Counted from the first letter of the stretch, positions 36,440 to 45,367 are shown. The stretch is 64,000 nt of DNA from an uncultured Clostridia bacterium (GCA_944332995.1 CALVKR010000006.1:45940-109939); one strand, 5' to 3'. Program-made: numbers and translations. Notes: generated by a model from the letters alone, not told the origin.

Positions 36440-36792
36440 ATATTACCTTCTTATTTTTCTTCAATCGTATTTTGAATTTTATTTTTTAGCTATTTCGTTG
36501 TTAGTATAGCAAAAGTTTTATGTGAGGACAAGGGAAAAAGAAAAAATTTTTATAATTTAGTATATTTATTATATAAACTTATTTTAGATATTATATAGAT
36601 TTTTAGCTGCTATATTATTAAAACTCTGTTTTTGCCTGTTTTTCCGTTGCCAAAATCTGATAATTCCTTTTTTGGCATACGCTTTTAGTTGCAATTCCGT
36701 TTTTGCGTCGGCGCATTTTGCGTTTTTTCGGTGTCGGTTTTGCCTTTGGCAAAAAAGCGCTTCAGCGATGCAATCCGTTAGCTTTGCGCAAG
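36440..36792. other. A/T-rich spacer between rsmG and parA
   Basis: 350 bp between rsmG (ending at 36793) and the parA start, all leftward. The parA promoter must lie here. AGCTTGCGCAAAGCT near 36778-36795 could form a hairpin at the rsmG end. No gene seen; frames here are short and lack ribosome binding sites. Confidence 0.5.
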
Positions 36793-37491
36793 CTATTCAA
36801 ATTGCCAAAGCGGAGATTTTTTTATGGCGTTGTATTGTCTTGGATACGCCGTCGGAGTTGCGGCGATTTTTTCGATGACTATTATCACCCTTTCGTCGCC
36901 GTTTGGGAGCGTATAGTTTTTTATTTCGCTTAATGCGCAGTTTATTTTTTTTAACGCCTGTTCGGAGTTTTTCAATTCCTTATCGCTTGACTTATACAAA
37001 AGCATTTTTCCGCCCGTCTTCAGCATGGGTGCGATAAGCTCAACGAGTATCGGCAAAGCGGCAACCGCTCTTGCCGTGGCGAAGTCGAATTTCTCTTTAA
37101 GCGCTCCTCTGCCGGCGTCTTCCGCTCTTGCGGTAACGGCGGTAAGATTTTTAAGATTTAAATTTTTGGCAGCCTCGTCGATAAAGTTGATTTTTTTTGC
37201 CGTGCTGTCCAATGCCGTTATTTTGACGGACGGCAGAACTATCGCAAGCGGAACGGACGGGAAACCGCCCCCTGCTCCTATATCTGCAAGCGAGCTGTTT
37301 TGCTCTATCAATTCAAGGGCGCAAAGACTGTCGATAGTGTGCTTTATCTCAAATTCTTCCTCATCGGTTATGGCGGTAAGATTCATAACCTTGTTTTTTT
37401 CCAAAACGAGTTTCATGAACAAGTCAAGTTTTTCGGCTATGTTTTCGTTTAAATTTTTCCCCTTTAAAAATGATTCGAGAAGCGTTCCCAT
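36793..37491 (-). CDS. rsmG: 16S rRNA m7G527 methyltransferase
   Basis: SAM-dependent methylation of G527 in 16S rRNA, 232 residues. The SAM-binding loop is LADIGAGGGFPSVPLAI, followed by ALDSTAKKINFI and FATARAVAALPILVELI; N-terminal NKVMNLTAITDEEEF is typical. In Bacillus it sits between mnmG and the parA/noc genes; here it keeps its place before parA-parB but mnmG has moved across the origin. No obvious ribosome binding site close to the ATG. Confidence 0.95.
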   Translation of the reverse strand: MGTLLESFLKGKNLNENIAEKLDLFMKLVLEKNKVMNLTAITDEEEFEIKHTIDSLCALELIEQNSSLADIGAGGGFPSVPLAIVLPSVKITALDSTAKKINFIDEAAKNLNLKNLTAVTARAEDAGRGALKEKFDFATARAVAALPILVELIAPMLKTGGKMLLYKSSDKELKNSEQALKKINCALSEIKNYTLPNGDERVIIVIEKIAATPTAYPRQYNAIKKSPLWQFE

Positions 37492-37690
37492 TTTTTATTT
37501 TGTTTTATCCTTTTTGCAAATTTTGCCCTTTTTTGCCGAGCTGTTTTTTTTGCGCCGTTTTAATGCGTTTAATTATTTTCTGCTTTTTTTTCGTATAAAT
37601 GATAACATTTTCCATTTTTTTTTGCAACTTTTGCTTTATTATGTTTTCAATTTAAAATTTTTATGCTAATATCTTTAATCGAGGTGCAAT

Positions 37691-38380
37691 ATGAAAATCG
37701 CAATCATAACGGCAATGGAAAAGGAAAGCGACCCTATCTATAAACGCTTAGGTTCGGTCATAGGAAGCGAAAACGCCGGCGGAATGACTATTTACCGTTT
37801 CGCCGTGGGCGACAACGACGTGTTTTTGCTCTCTTGCGGCATAGGCGAAATTCAGGCTTCGGCGGCAACCCAGCTTGTCGTTGACCGTTACGACGTCGAG
37901 CTTATCATAAATCTCGGTTTTGTCGGCAGTCTTGTCCCCGAACTCAAAGCCGGCGACGTCTGTTTCGTTGAAAGAGTCGTTCATCATCAATTCGATATCT
38001 CGGGTATCGACGGCGTCAAACGAGGACAGCTCAATAAACATTCCGACATCTACTTTTATCTCGACAGGCAAAAGGTTTTGGCGCTTCAGTCCAAACTGCC
38101 GGAAAAACTCCCCTTTGTCACTCTGGCGAGCGGCGACGAATTTATCTGCGACCGCAAAAAGAAGGATAAACTTGTCAAGGAGTTTTCTGCGCAGATATGC
38201 GATATGGAGCTGGCAGGTATCGCCATAACGGCAAAAAAGAACGGCGTTTCCGTTTTGTCAATCAAACTCGTTTCGGATAATGCCGACGAGGAAGCCGCGA
38301 CGTCTTATAACGACTTTATAAAAGAAGGACTTCTCAAAATGGAAGGAGCAATAGGTATCTTGCTCGGTATTCTCCATTGA
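37691..38380 (+). CDS. mtnN: 5'-methylthioadenosine/S-adenosylhomocysteine nucleosidase
   Basis: Pfs/MTAN, 229 residues; cleaves SAH to S-ribosylhomocysteine and adenine, feeding LuxS. The start MKIAIITAMEKESDPI, the NLGFVGSL loop, the ribose-binding ICDMELAGIA and the catalytic Asp in LVSDNADE match the family. Ribosome binding site GAGGTG. Its stop overlaps the luxS start codon. It points rightward toward the origin. Confidence 0.93.
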   Translation: MKIAIITAMEKESDPIYKRLGSVIGSENAGGMTIYRFAVGDNDVFLLSCGIGEIQASAATQLVVDRYDVELIINLGFVGSLVPELKAGDVCFVERVVHHQFDISGIDGVKRGQLNKHSDIYFYLDRQKVLALQSKLPEKLPFVTLASGDEFICDRKKKDKLVKEFSAQICDMELAGIAITAKKNGVSVLSIKLVSDNADEEAATSYNDFIKEGLLKMEGAIGILLGILH

Positions 38381-38799
38381 AAAAGATTGCCTCTTTTGAA
38401 ATAGACCACGACGTGCTCGAGAGAGGTTTTTATTTTTCGAGAGTAGACCGTGACGTGTTCACTTATGACCTTCGCTTTAAAAAGCCTAACGGCGGAGATT
38501 ATCTTGACATCAAGGCGATGCACTCGATTGAACATATGATGGCCACCGTGGCAAGAAATTCCGACTTTTCGGACAAAGTGGTATATTTTGGACCTATGGG
38601 CTGTCGAACGGGATTTTATCTTCTGCTTTTCGGCATGGAATATGACGAGGCAAAAGCGTTCGCTATCGATTGCCTCAAAAAATGTCTTGAATTTACTTCC
38701 GTTCCCGGAAGCGAGAGGATAGAGTGCGGAAATTATCTCGAGCATGACCTTGACGGCGCAATTAAAGAGATAAAAGCCTACGTTGCCATGTTCGATTAA
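38377..38799 (+). CDS. luxS: S-ribosylhomocysteine lyase
   Basis: Converts S-ribosylhomocysteine to homocysteine and DPD, the precursor of autoinducer-2; 140 residues. Metal ligands are the two His and Cys of HSIEHMM and ECGNYLEHDL, with GPMGCRTGFYLLLF holding the catalytic Cys. It starts with TTG that overlaps the mtnN stop (ATTGA) and has no ribosome binding site of its own, so translation is probably by coupling. Together with mtnN it forms the SAH-detoxifying branch of the methyl cycle. Confidence 0.95.
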   Translation: MKKIASFEIDHDVLERGFYFSRVDRDVFTYDLRFKKPNGGDYLDIKAMHSIEHMMATVARNSDFSDKVVYFGPMGCRTGFYLLLFGMEYDEAKAFAIDCLKKCLEFTSVPGSERIECGNYLEHDLDGAIKEIKAYVAMFD

Positions 38800-40350
38800 A
38801 TATTTATAGCTATTTTCGTTTAATTGTCATTTTTAGGTGAAAATACATTTCGTTTTATCGAAACGGTTAAACGAATGAATTTTTCAGGCTATATTCTGAC
38901 AGGCAACTAATATAGCGTTTAAAATTTATCCGTCTTTTCAAATTAAATTTTGTGCCGCTGCATATCGTTTAAAAATTTCTCAAGCGTTTTGCTTGAGTTT
39001 TTTATTGTGCAAGGCTTTTCGTTGCCCGATGCCAAAGACCGCTTTATCAATTTTTAAAATCTTTCTGTTTTGCAGTTGCTCGGCTGTTTGAACACTTCAC
39101 TTTTTTTTACGTTCATTATTGCAATTGCGCCAATTTATGCAATTCACACTTTTAAGGCAATTTTGTTTTTCTCTTTACAACTTTTCGCAAAATCACCAAA
39201 ATTTATTGAAATAAGTTCAAAAGTGAACGAATTTATGCAAAAAACCGTCCTCTACAAGCGATTTTGGCGCAAATTTTGAACGGTGATTCGTCAAAAGGCT
39301 AAATCGCCGTATTTTGGCTTACACGCCTTCATACGGCTTGCCGTTTTTGAAAACTTCAAAAAAACGCCTTTTATGGCTTTAAAACCGCTCTTTGGCAAAT
39401 TTTCTCCGTTTACTTTGTAAACGGTCGCTTTCTTCGCTCTCTTTTTCGTTTTTATCTTTTTTCCGATTTTTCTTCATCTCAATTTCAAGTTCCGCTCACT
39501 GTTGCACCGTGGCATTTTGCCGTTTTGCCGTGGTGTCTGTCCGTCTGCCGTTACTCAACGCCTTGCAATGCTCGTTTTTTGTTAATCATTTTCCTTGGAT
39601 TTCTGTGCGATATATAGCGTTTTCTTCTGCCGTTAGTTATATGGTTTTCGTTTTTTGAACGCATAAACCGTTTTTTGTTTTTATCCCTAAGCGTGCGATA
39701 GGTTGATTCACATTGTAAATTTTCCCCCTTATCCTTTTTGATTATCGGCTGCCATTATTTTTATCTTCTTACAGAGTATACTGCAATTTTTTTTCGCCAG
39801 ATATAGTTAAATAATTGACTATATCTAACTATAATCGCCTTTTTGACTTAATTTTTTGGCAAATTTCTCCTGTTTTTTACAAATTTTTCGGCTTAAATAG
39901 ATAGACAAAGCGGCGGTTCCGTTTGGTTTTTTCTTTTAAAATTGCTTTTTTTTGCTTTAAACAGCCTGGGCAAAGGCGTATTTGATGTTTATTTTGCCGA
40001 TATTTTTGTTTTCTTGCTTGTTTTATTTTTTAGTATTGTTTTCGTATAATTCGGCATATAAGCTCTTTATTTCGGGCAGTATTTTGTCCGATTTAGTGTT
40101 CGATTTTGTGAAGCAAAGCGTTTTTTTATGTAAATGCCTCTGGTTTTTCCCTTTAATTTATCTCTTTTCCGGCGAATTTATTTACATTGAGTTATATAGT
40201 GTGTGCCGTTTATCCTGCCAATTTTATGCGTCTTCTTCTTAGTTTTACTCTTGATTTGACCGTTTTTTGCCGATTTTGCCCTTAATTTTTTGCTTTTTAT
40301 TTTAATTTCGGGCAATTTATGAGTTTTTGCTTTATTCGCCATTTTTCGTT
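38800..40350. other. Gene-free pyrimidine-rich left flank of the origin
   Basis: More than 1.5 kb without a credible gene, strongly T/C-biased on the + strand. Frames here give low-complexity Phe/Ser/Leu peptides without ribosome binding sites. TTTGCC words prevail over GGCAAA. The bias is as expected for the left side of a bidirectional origin in Bacillota. Confidence 0.7.
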
Positions 40351-40358
40351 TTAATTTT

Positions 40359-40400
40359 TGTGGATAAACAGGCATATTTTGTGGAAAAGCCTGTGGATAA
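40359..40400 (-). promoter_or_regulatory. Two perfect DnaA boxes
   Basis: TGTGGATAA at 40359-40367 and 40392-40400, each the complement of TTATCCACA, 33 bp apart, plus a half-match TGTGGAAAA near 40379. T-rich DNA lies just to the left and could unwind. Confidence 0.8.
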
Positions 40401-40526
40401 GGCATATTTTACCGCTTTTTGAACGCTATGAAACATTAGTTTTTTGCCGCAGTTTCCCCCTCTTTTTTGAGCCTTTTCCACTTCTTTTTCCCCCTTAGGG
40501 ACCTTTGATTTTATCGCATTTACTTA

Positions 40527-40542
40527 TGTTTCACGTGAAACA
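40527..40542. promoter_or_regulatory. parS site 1 (perfect)
   Basis: TGTTTCACGTGAAACA, identical to the Bacillota ParB-binding consensus. Confidence 0.97.
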
Positions 40543-40568
40543 ATCCGATTGGCATTTTACACGGTGAT

Positions 40569-40584
40569 TGTTTCATGTGAAACG
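40569..40584. promoter_or_regulatory. parS site 2 (two mismatches)
   Basis: TGTTTCATGTGAAACG, 26 bp after site 1; it differs from the consensus at position 8 and at the last base. Confidence 0.8.
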
Positions 40585-40820
40585 GAAAAAGCCGTATTTT
40601 CTGCCTTTTTGGGGTGTTTTTTGCTTAAAAATCCCCTGTTTTACTTAGAAAATGAGGGGTTTTTGCTCCTTCGACTGCCGACCCCCGCTATTCAGCCGAA
40701 AGGGAAAAAATGCCGTGAAGCGGCGAGGGAAAATGAGCCGAAGCTTGGCGTTTCGGCTACGCCGGTTTAAGTAAAGCGGCTTTGGAATTATTTTTGCGAA
40801 ACATGACCGTTTTTGAATGG

Positions 40821-40851
40821 ATATCCACACTCTTTTTGGCTTTGTGGATAA
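40821..40851. promoter_or_regulatory. DnaA box pair, opposed
   Basis: ATATCCACA (40821-40829, one mismatch) faces a perfect TGTGGATAA (40843-40851), 13 bp between. Together with 40359-40400 this gives four boxes within 500 bp around parS. Confidence 0.75.
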
Positions 40852-41136
40852 GCGGTAAATTTTAGGTATATTTTGTGCTGTTCTGCCCAAAATAATTTAA
40901 CTGTACCGTGTTTGCTTTCCTATATCGCTTCCTTGTTGCATTGCAGATTTAGGATATGCGTATGATGTTGTTAGCGTTTGATTTAGGCGGACGGATTTTA
41001 CAGTCGCAAAGTTTTTTTGCCGATACTTCAGATCCGATTTTCGTGCGAAGCGTTTTCGGTATTCGGCGTCGATATACATAAAACTGCCGTTATGGCTTTA
41101 AGCTATATCGGCTATAAAAATTTAAAGGAGTTTGAT

Positions 41137-41286
41137 ATGAAGTGTTCTGAATGCGGAAGAGAAATGAACGGCGACGAAGCCTTTTACTGTCCGAAATGCG
41201 GCGCTACCGTTTGCATGACTTGCAACGACTTAAACGAAAACGTATGCCCTTATTGCAGCAAATCCAATTTGTATATGTATAACTGA
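41137..41286 (+). CDS. 49-residue double zinc-ribbon microprotein
   Basis: Not recognised beyond its fold. Starts MKCSECGREMNGDEAFY after a very good ribosome binding site (AAAGGAG, 7 nt before the ATG at 41137). Four C-x-x-C knuckles (CSEC, CPKC, CMTC, CPYC) would hold two zinc ions, as in zinc-ribbon proteins of the DUF2116/zinc_ribbon_2 kind. It is the only credible gene in 4 kb around the origin. The frame is open further upstream without motif or ribosome binding site. Role unknown: nucleic-acid or protein binding is typical for the fold. Confidence 0.7.
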   Translation: MKCSECGREMNGDEAFYCPKCGATVCMTCNDLNENVCPYCSKSNLYMYN

Positions 41287-42762
41287 GATTTTGATGACGC
41301 TGTAGGCATTAAAATATATCCGCAAATCAAGTCGCCGTAAAGGGCAACGGTATTTTCGACGGTGCGGCAAAATGTCCGTTTGCGATGTCGAGCGGATAAA
41401 TGCTTATGCAATCGGCAAGCGTATTTTGGTAAATTGCAATAAATAAAATACGACGGACATGATTATCGGCGCTATGCGTTGAGGGGCGCCGACAATGAAA
41501 ATGCCTCAACCTCTGGCGTATGCCGTTTGTCCGAAGTCGGATATTTGCGATTAAAAGTGAATATTGCAGATAAACGAGCATTAAACTTAAATAATGCCGT
41601 GCTTGTCGCAGTGAAACGGTTATAAAGAGCTATTTATCAAAGGCGAGCTTGAAATAGCAAGCCGAGCTTTATAATGCGGAAAAGAAAAAGGCAGAAAGTC
41701 ACGGCTCGACGGAGAAAAACGCAAATCGTTTCACGTGAAACAATTTGCGTTTTCTATTGAAAACCGCTTGAGTCTTGTGCAATTCTGTCAGAACTTGAGT
41801 GTTCAGGGCTTGAGTGTAATTATGTTTGTTTTTTATTTCATAGCGGCTTGTTTTGTATTGCAAACCGTTTGGCGCTTAGTTGCGGCTATATTCGCAGAGC
41901 GAAATGCGAGGTATCGTAAGCATAACAACACGGTTTAAAAAGAGTTAAAAGTGGATATGAAAAAAGAATCGGGCTTGGAAACATGATATAGGGTAAGAAA
42001 TAAGGAATTTTGACAAATTTTCTCGGGTTGGCAATTCGCTCGGGCTTAAAATACTAAATGTAAAACGAAAATAGCAAAAAATTATAAAAAAAGGAAGGGA
42101 AAAGGAAGGGAAGCGGACAAGCTCGGCTATCACGCCAATCAGGCAAAAAGTAAAAAGGAAAATCATAGGGCAATGGGGAAATAAGCCGATAGCGAGAAAG
42201 CGAAAGAGGAGAGAAAGTCGCAAGAGAATAAAAGGCAAAAGAAAAAAATCGGAAAAGCCTTTCGGCTATGAATCAAAGACGGATAACGGCAAAACGGGAC
42301 AAAATGCAATTTGGACAGGCCGGACATTCTGAGGCGGCAAAGGGCAAATAAAAGAGAAACTATGGCAAAAACAAATTGACGGATGGCAAAAATAAATTTA
42401 CGGAAAACAGAGGATAAAACGGCAAGCGCTCCTCGGACAAATGCGACGGAAAAACGGCAAACGAAAGCGGCGGCAAAAAGCGGAATACGGCTTAGAGAGC
42501 CGCCATAATTCTATAAAGGCAGTTCAAAGGGAAAAGGTTGAAAAATAAACCGAAACGCTGTCAAATTTATCGCACTCAGAAATAGTTTACTTGTAAATAG
42601 AAAATGAAAAAATAGGTAGTTAAAAAGGCATTTTAAAAAAAAAAGAAAGGGATAAACTGCGCCGCTTAAATGTGAAATACGGCGTAGAACGCAATATTCA
42701 GCGCCGTAGCGGCGAGTTTGATAATTTATACGGTCGATAAATTAAGCCTTGAAAAAGGCGTT
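41287..42762. other. Gene-free, purine-rich right flank of the origin
   Basis: About 1.5 kb. The part 41287-41650 looks like neutral or decayed sequence; from about 41650 the + strand becomes A/G-rich with many GGCAAA and AAAGGGAA-like words. It contains parS site 3. Frames on either strand are low-complexity without ribosome binding sites. No RNA gene recognised. Confidence 0.6.
41727..41742. promoter_or_regulatory. parS site 3 inside a 38-bp palindrome
   Basis: CGTTTCACGTGAAACA, one mismatch to consensus. The symmetry continues outward with AAAACGCAAAT and ATTTGCGTTTT to 41716-41753, with one mismatched pair in the whole 38 bp. Confidence 0.93.
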
Positions 42763-44130
42763 TTACGGCGTGACCGAAATTTGCGCAGGGTCGGAGTTCA
42801 GGTATCCGTCCTTGACCTGCACGACGGAAATGACGTCGCCCTCGGACGGCATAAACGCCGAAAGGGAAAGACTTAAGCCGTCTTCCACGACGGCAATGCG
42901 GACGGAATTGAGGTAAACGTAAAATGTCGAGTCTGTTTCGGACGAGCTCCAAGAGAGGATACCGTCAACGATATTGAGGTCGGAAGGCGGAGCAAGTTTT
43001 GCGGAAACAAAATAATTTAACGTGACGGCATCGGAATAGTCTGCGCCGATGCCGAGGGAAACGGAAATCAGATTTTCGCCGACTCTCAGCATATCCGTCA
43101 CGTTTGCGTAGATACAAACTTGCATTTTGCCGTCCCGTTCGGAAAAGGTTTTGCCTATTGAGTCGCAGTCGAAGATATCCGTTTCGGTGATAGACGAAAG
43201 GTCTGATTCGTACGCCGTCAAGCCGTTCACGCTAGCCAGCACCGAGGAATGTTCCGCCGTTGCATAAAATAGAATGAAAACCTCGCCGTCCAAAGTGACG
43301 AAGGCGACGTCTTCGGGAGGGTCGACGGTAGCCGTATCCGGCTCGTCCGTGCCGTCGGGAAGGGGCGAGAAAACGGCGGACATAACGGTTTCCGTTTGAA
43401 AGGAATTGTTTTTGGCGACGATTTTAATCGTATATAAAACGCCGTCCGTGACAAAATCGGAAATATCGAACGACAAATCCGGAGTGGCGGCTACTAAGTC
43501 GCCGTTTAGATACAGCTCGTATAACAGTGCACCGTCCGAGGTTGTCCAAGATACAATTTTACCGTCCAGGGAGCAGGAGAAATCGGACGGGCGTGTTTCG
43601 TAGCGAGCGTGTATTTCCGTATCTGCGGTCGGGGTAAACACAAAAGATTTTAAAGCACTCAGCAACGTATCGCCGTCATACCAGCCGATAAAGGCGCAAT
43701 CGGCGTTTTCGTTTGCGGTGAGGGTAAGAGAACCTGAAACGTTAAAGGTGCCGTGGGTGGATAGGGCGGGAAAGTCGGACAGCACGTTTACCGTATATCC
43801 TGCGAGGCAGGCGGTTATTATGAGATAGGAGTCCGAGCCGTCAGCCGTTACCGAGCTCGGAGCAAAGGAGTAGCCGTCTTTAAAGAAGGTTATCACGTCG
43901 CCCTTTTCAAGCGGCCCGAGATAAAAGGTTCCGTCGCCGTCGGTGGAAAATACTATCAAACCGTTGACCGAAACGTCGGTATCCGGAAGCGGCATTCCGT
44001 TGAACAGAATCTTGCCTGAAAGATATACGCCGTCAAACGGAACGGTATCTTCGCTATCGCCATTAGCAGAACAGCCGACGAAAATGCACAAAAGAGTAAG
44101 AACAACAAATAAAAAGACAAAACGTTTCAT
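42763..44130 (-). CDS. Secreted lipoprotein with Ig/FN3-like domains
   Basis: 455 residues. Signal peptide with lipobox FVGC (Cys20), so membrane-anchored on the outside. Residues 35-75 resemble a carboxypeptidase-regulatory-like beta sandwich (GKILFNGMPLPDTDVSVNG, DGDGTFYLGPLEKGD); 100-160 a bacterial repeat-type strand region (FIGWYDGDTLL); then at least two fibronectin-III-like domains ending in SWTTSDGALLYELYLNG and LSWSSSETDSTFYVYLN. No enzyme motif. Ribosome binding site AAAGGTGA. Related in style to the next gene upstream. It probably sits in the cell envelope; binding partner unknown. Confidence 0.75.
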   Translation of the reverse strand: MKRFVFLFVVLTLLCIFVGCSANGDSEDTVPFDGVYLSGKILFNGMPLPDTDVSVNGLIVFSTDGDGTFYLGPLEKGDVITFFKDGYSFAPSSVTADGSDSYLIITACLAGYTVNVLSDFPALSTHGTFNVSGSLTLTANENADCAFIGWYDGDTLLSALKSFVFTPTADTEIHARYETRPSDFSCSLDGKIVSWTTSDGALLYELYLNGDLVAATPDLSFDISDFVTDGVLYTIKIVAKNNSFQTETVMSAVFSPLPDGTDEPDTATVDPPEDVAFVTLDGEVFILFYATAEHSSVLASVNGLTAYESDLSSITETDIFDCDSIGKTFSERDGKMQVCIYANVTDMLRVGENLISVSLGIGADYSDAVTLNYFVSAKLAPPSDLNIVDGILSWSSSETDSTFYVYLNSVRIAVVEDGLSLSLSAFMPSEGDVISVVQVKDGYLNSDPAQISVTP

Positions 44131-44215
44131 AAATCACCTTTTAAAGCTCTAAGGAGCCCAAAAACAGAGGATAGGCATAGGCCGTATATTTTATCGCAAA
44201 AAAAACGTTAAATGT

Positions 44216-44241
44216 CAATATGCCCCGATAGGGGCATATTG
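44216..44241. terminator. Perfect hairpin between the two secreted-protein genes
   Basis: CAATATGCCCC-GATA-GGGGCATATTG, 11 pairs, 14 nt after the stop of the upstream (44256) gene on the minus strand. A T-run follows only after 9-10 nt, so it is terminator-like or an mRNA-protecting hairpin. Confidence 0.6.
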
Positions 44242-44255
44242 CAACAAACAGAAAA

Positions 44256-45047
44256 TTAAGTGGGCGCCGTCCACTCCGAAGTTGCGGAAAGATAGCCATC
44301 GGCATAGGCGGTGACGGTAAAGCTGTCGACTTTTCCGTCGTAAAGCAGGTAGTTTTGCGTCAAATGGAAAGATTCGCTATTTCCGCCATACGACACGGTG
44401 ACGATGTAGCCTTGCGCTTTATCCGTTTTCGACCACGACAGTATACAGCCGTTAAGATAGGCTACGCTCAGGTTTAGAGGAGAACTTAGCGACGGAGAGT
44501 GGGAAACGTTGATGTAGGAGGGCATTGAATAACCGTTTTGACAGCCGGATACGACGCTGACGGAATAGACGCCTGCCGTCAAAAGGCAAGCCGATAAATC
44601 GTAGGACGAAGCACAAGTCTGCCCGACCAATACGTTGTCTGCGTAAATCAAATGAAACTGTGACGATTCGTCCGCAGAAAAGTGCAGCGAACCGTTTAAA
44701 AAATAGAGTTTTGAGGGTGGCTGTAAAGAAACCGTATAGATAAATGAAAAAATTTCGACGGAGTTTGCGACAACCGTTATAAGGTTTTCGCCGTCTAAGA
44801 GATAGGAATGAACGTCCGCCGATTTAACGGACGAGTCGAATTGCAGGGTATGCGTTTCGGTGTTTGAAATAAGCACTGTATAATCGCAATCGAGGTTGAC
44901 GTTTAACACGTATCTGCCGTCCGAAACGGAAATGGCAACGCTTTGTTCCGAGGCTCGGACTGTGGATAACGGCACGGAAAAACAGAGCAAAAAGGAAATT
45001 AACACAGCAAGGAAAAACACAAATTTTTTAAAACTTACCCGTTTCAT
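44256..45047 (-). CDS. Secreted FN3-like protein
   Basis: 263 residues from the ATG at 45047. Signal peptide: Lys/Arg-rich start, hydrophobic VFFLAVLISFLLCFSVPL, likely cleavage after TVRA-S. No lipobox. The mature part is all-beta with two FN3/Ig-like units (DCDYTVLISNTETHTLQF; LNGCILSWSKTDKAQGYIVTVSYGG). The closing domain resembles that of the neighbouring lipoprotein. TATAAT on the minus strand (45059-45054) ends 6 nt before the ATG and no ribosome binding site exists, so leaderless expression is likely. Function unknown. Confidence 0.7.
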   Translation of the reverse strand: MKRVSFKKFVFFLAVLISFLLCFSVPLSTVRASEQSVAISVSDGRYVLNVNLDCDYTVLISNTETHTLQFDSSVKSADVHSYLLDGENLITVVANSVEIFSFIYTVSLQPPSKLYFLNGSLHFSADESSQFHLIYADNVLVGQTCASSYDLSACLLTAGVYSVSVVSGCQNGYSMPSYINVSHSPSLSSPLNLSVAYLNGCILSWSKTDKAQGYIVTVSYGGNSESFHLTQNYLLYDGKVDSFTVTAYADGYLSATSEWTAPT

Positions 45048-45053
45048 TGGAAA

Positions 45054-45083
45054 ATTATAACAAAATTCGACAAAAAATGGCAA
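45054..45083 (-). promoter_or_regulatory. Leaderless-type promoter of the FN3-like gene
   Basis: Minus strand TTGCCA (45083-45078), 18-bp spacer, TATAAT (45059-45054), then 6 nt to the ATG. Confidence 0.6.
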
Positions 45084-45367
45084 TACTTCTAAATAATAAA
45101 AATTTTTTTAAAAAGTTATCCACATTTAGTTGTGAATATATAAATTATAATATATAATAATAATACTTTTTTATATTATATATATACAATATAAATATAT
45201 AAAAATCACCTATAAAAATGGCAAAATAAGCTCGGGCAAGTAGCGTAAAGATTATAAACAAAACCGCACGTGCGGGCGGTTGCCGAAACCAAAAGGCACA
45301 AACAAAAGTCGTTCAACGGCAGGCGAAAGGTCTGCCTGTCGATAAAATCACTTATACGGAGGCATAC
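45084..45367. promoter_or_regulatory. A/T-rich region upstream of gyrB with a DnaA box
   Basis: About 280 bp. A perfect TTATCCACA (45116-45124) is followed by TGTGAATAT (45131-45139, one mismatch) and then about 80 bp of nearly pure A/T (45140-45215). A further TGTGGATAA lies at 44961-44969 inside the FN3-like gene. It could be an accessory DnaA site regulating gyrB or part of the origin. Ribosome binding site of gyrB at 45359. Confidence 0.6.

Larger units (their letters stand above)
40350..41760. other. Probable oriC/centromere region
   Basis: Holds four DnaA boxes, all three parS sites and the change of the + strand from pyrimidine-rich (left) to purine-rich (right). Genes to the right (gyrB onward) run mostly rightward; rsmG-parA-parB and dnaA-dnaN to the left run leftward. 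I infer the origin from these together; no unwinding element or start site is proven. Confidence 0.7.

Noticed and set aside
39070..40770. Several 60-90-codon frames left of the origin
   Set aside because: Compositional by-products of T-rich DNA; no start signals or motifs.
41327..41581. 84-codon minus-strand frame in the origin right flank
   Set aside because: No ribosome binding site and no protein-like pattern.
41735..41938. 67-codon hydrophobic frame starting in parS site 3
   Set aside because: Its GTG start is the parS palindrome itself and no ribosome binding site precedes it.
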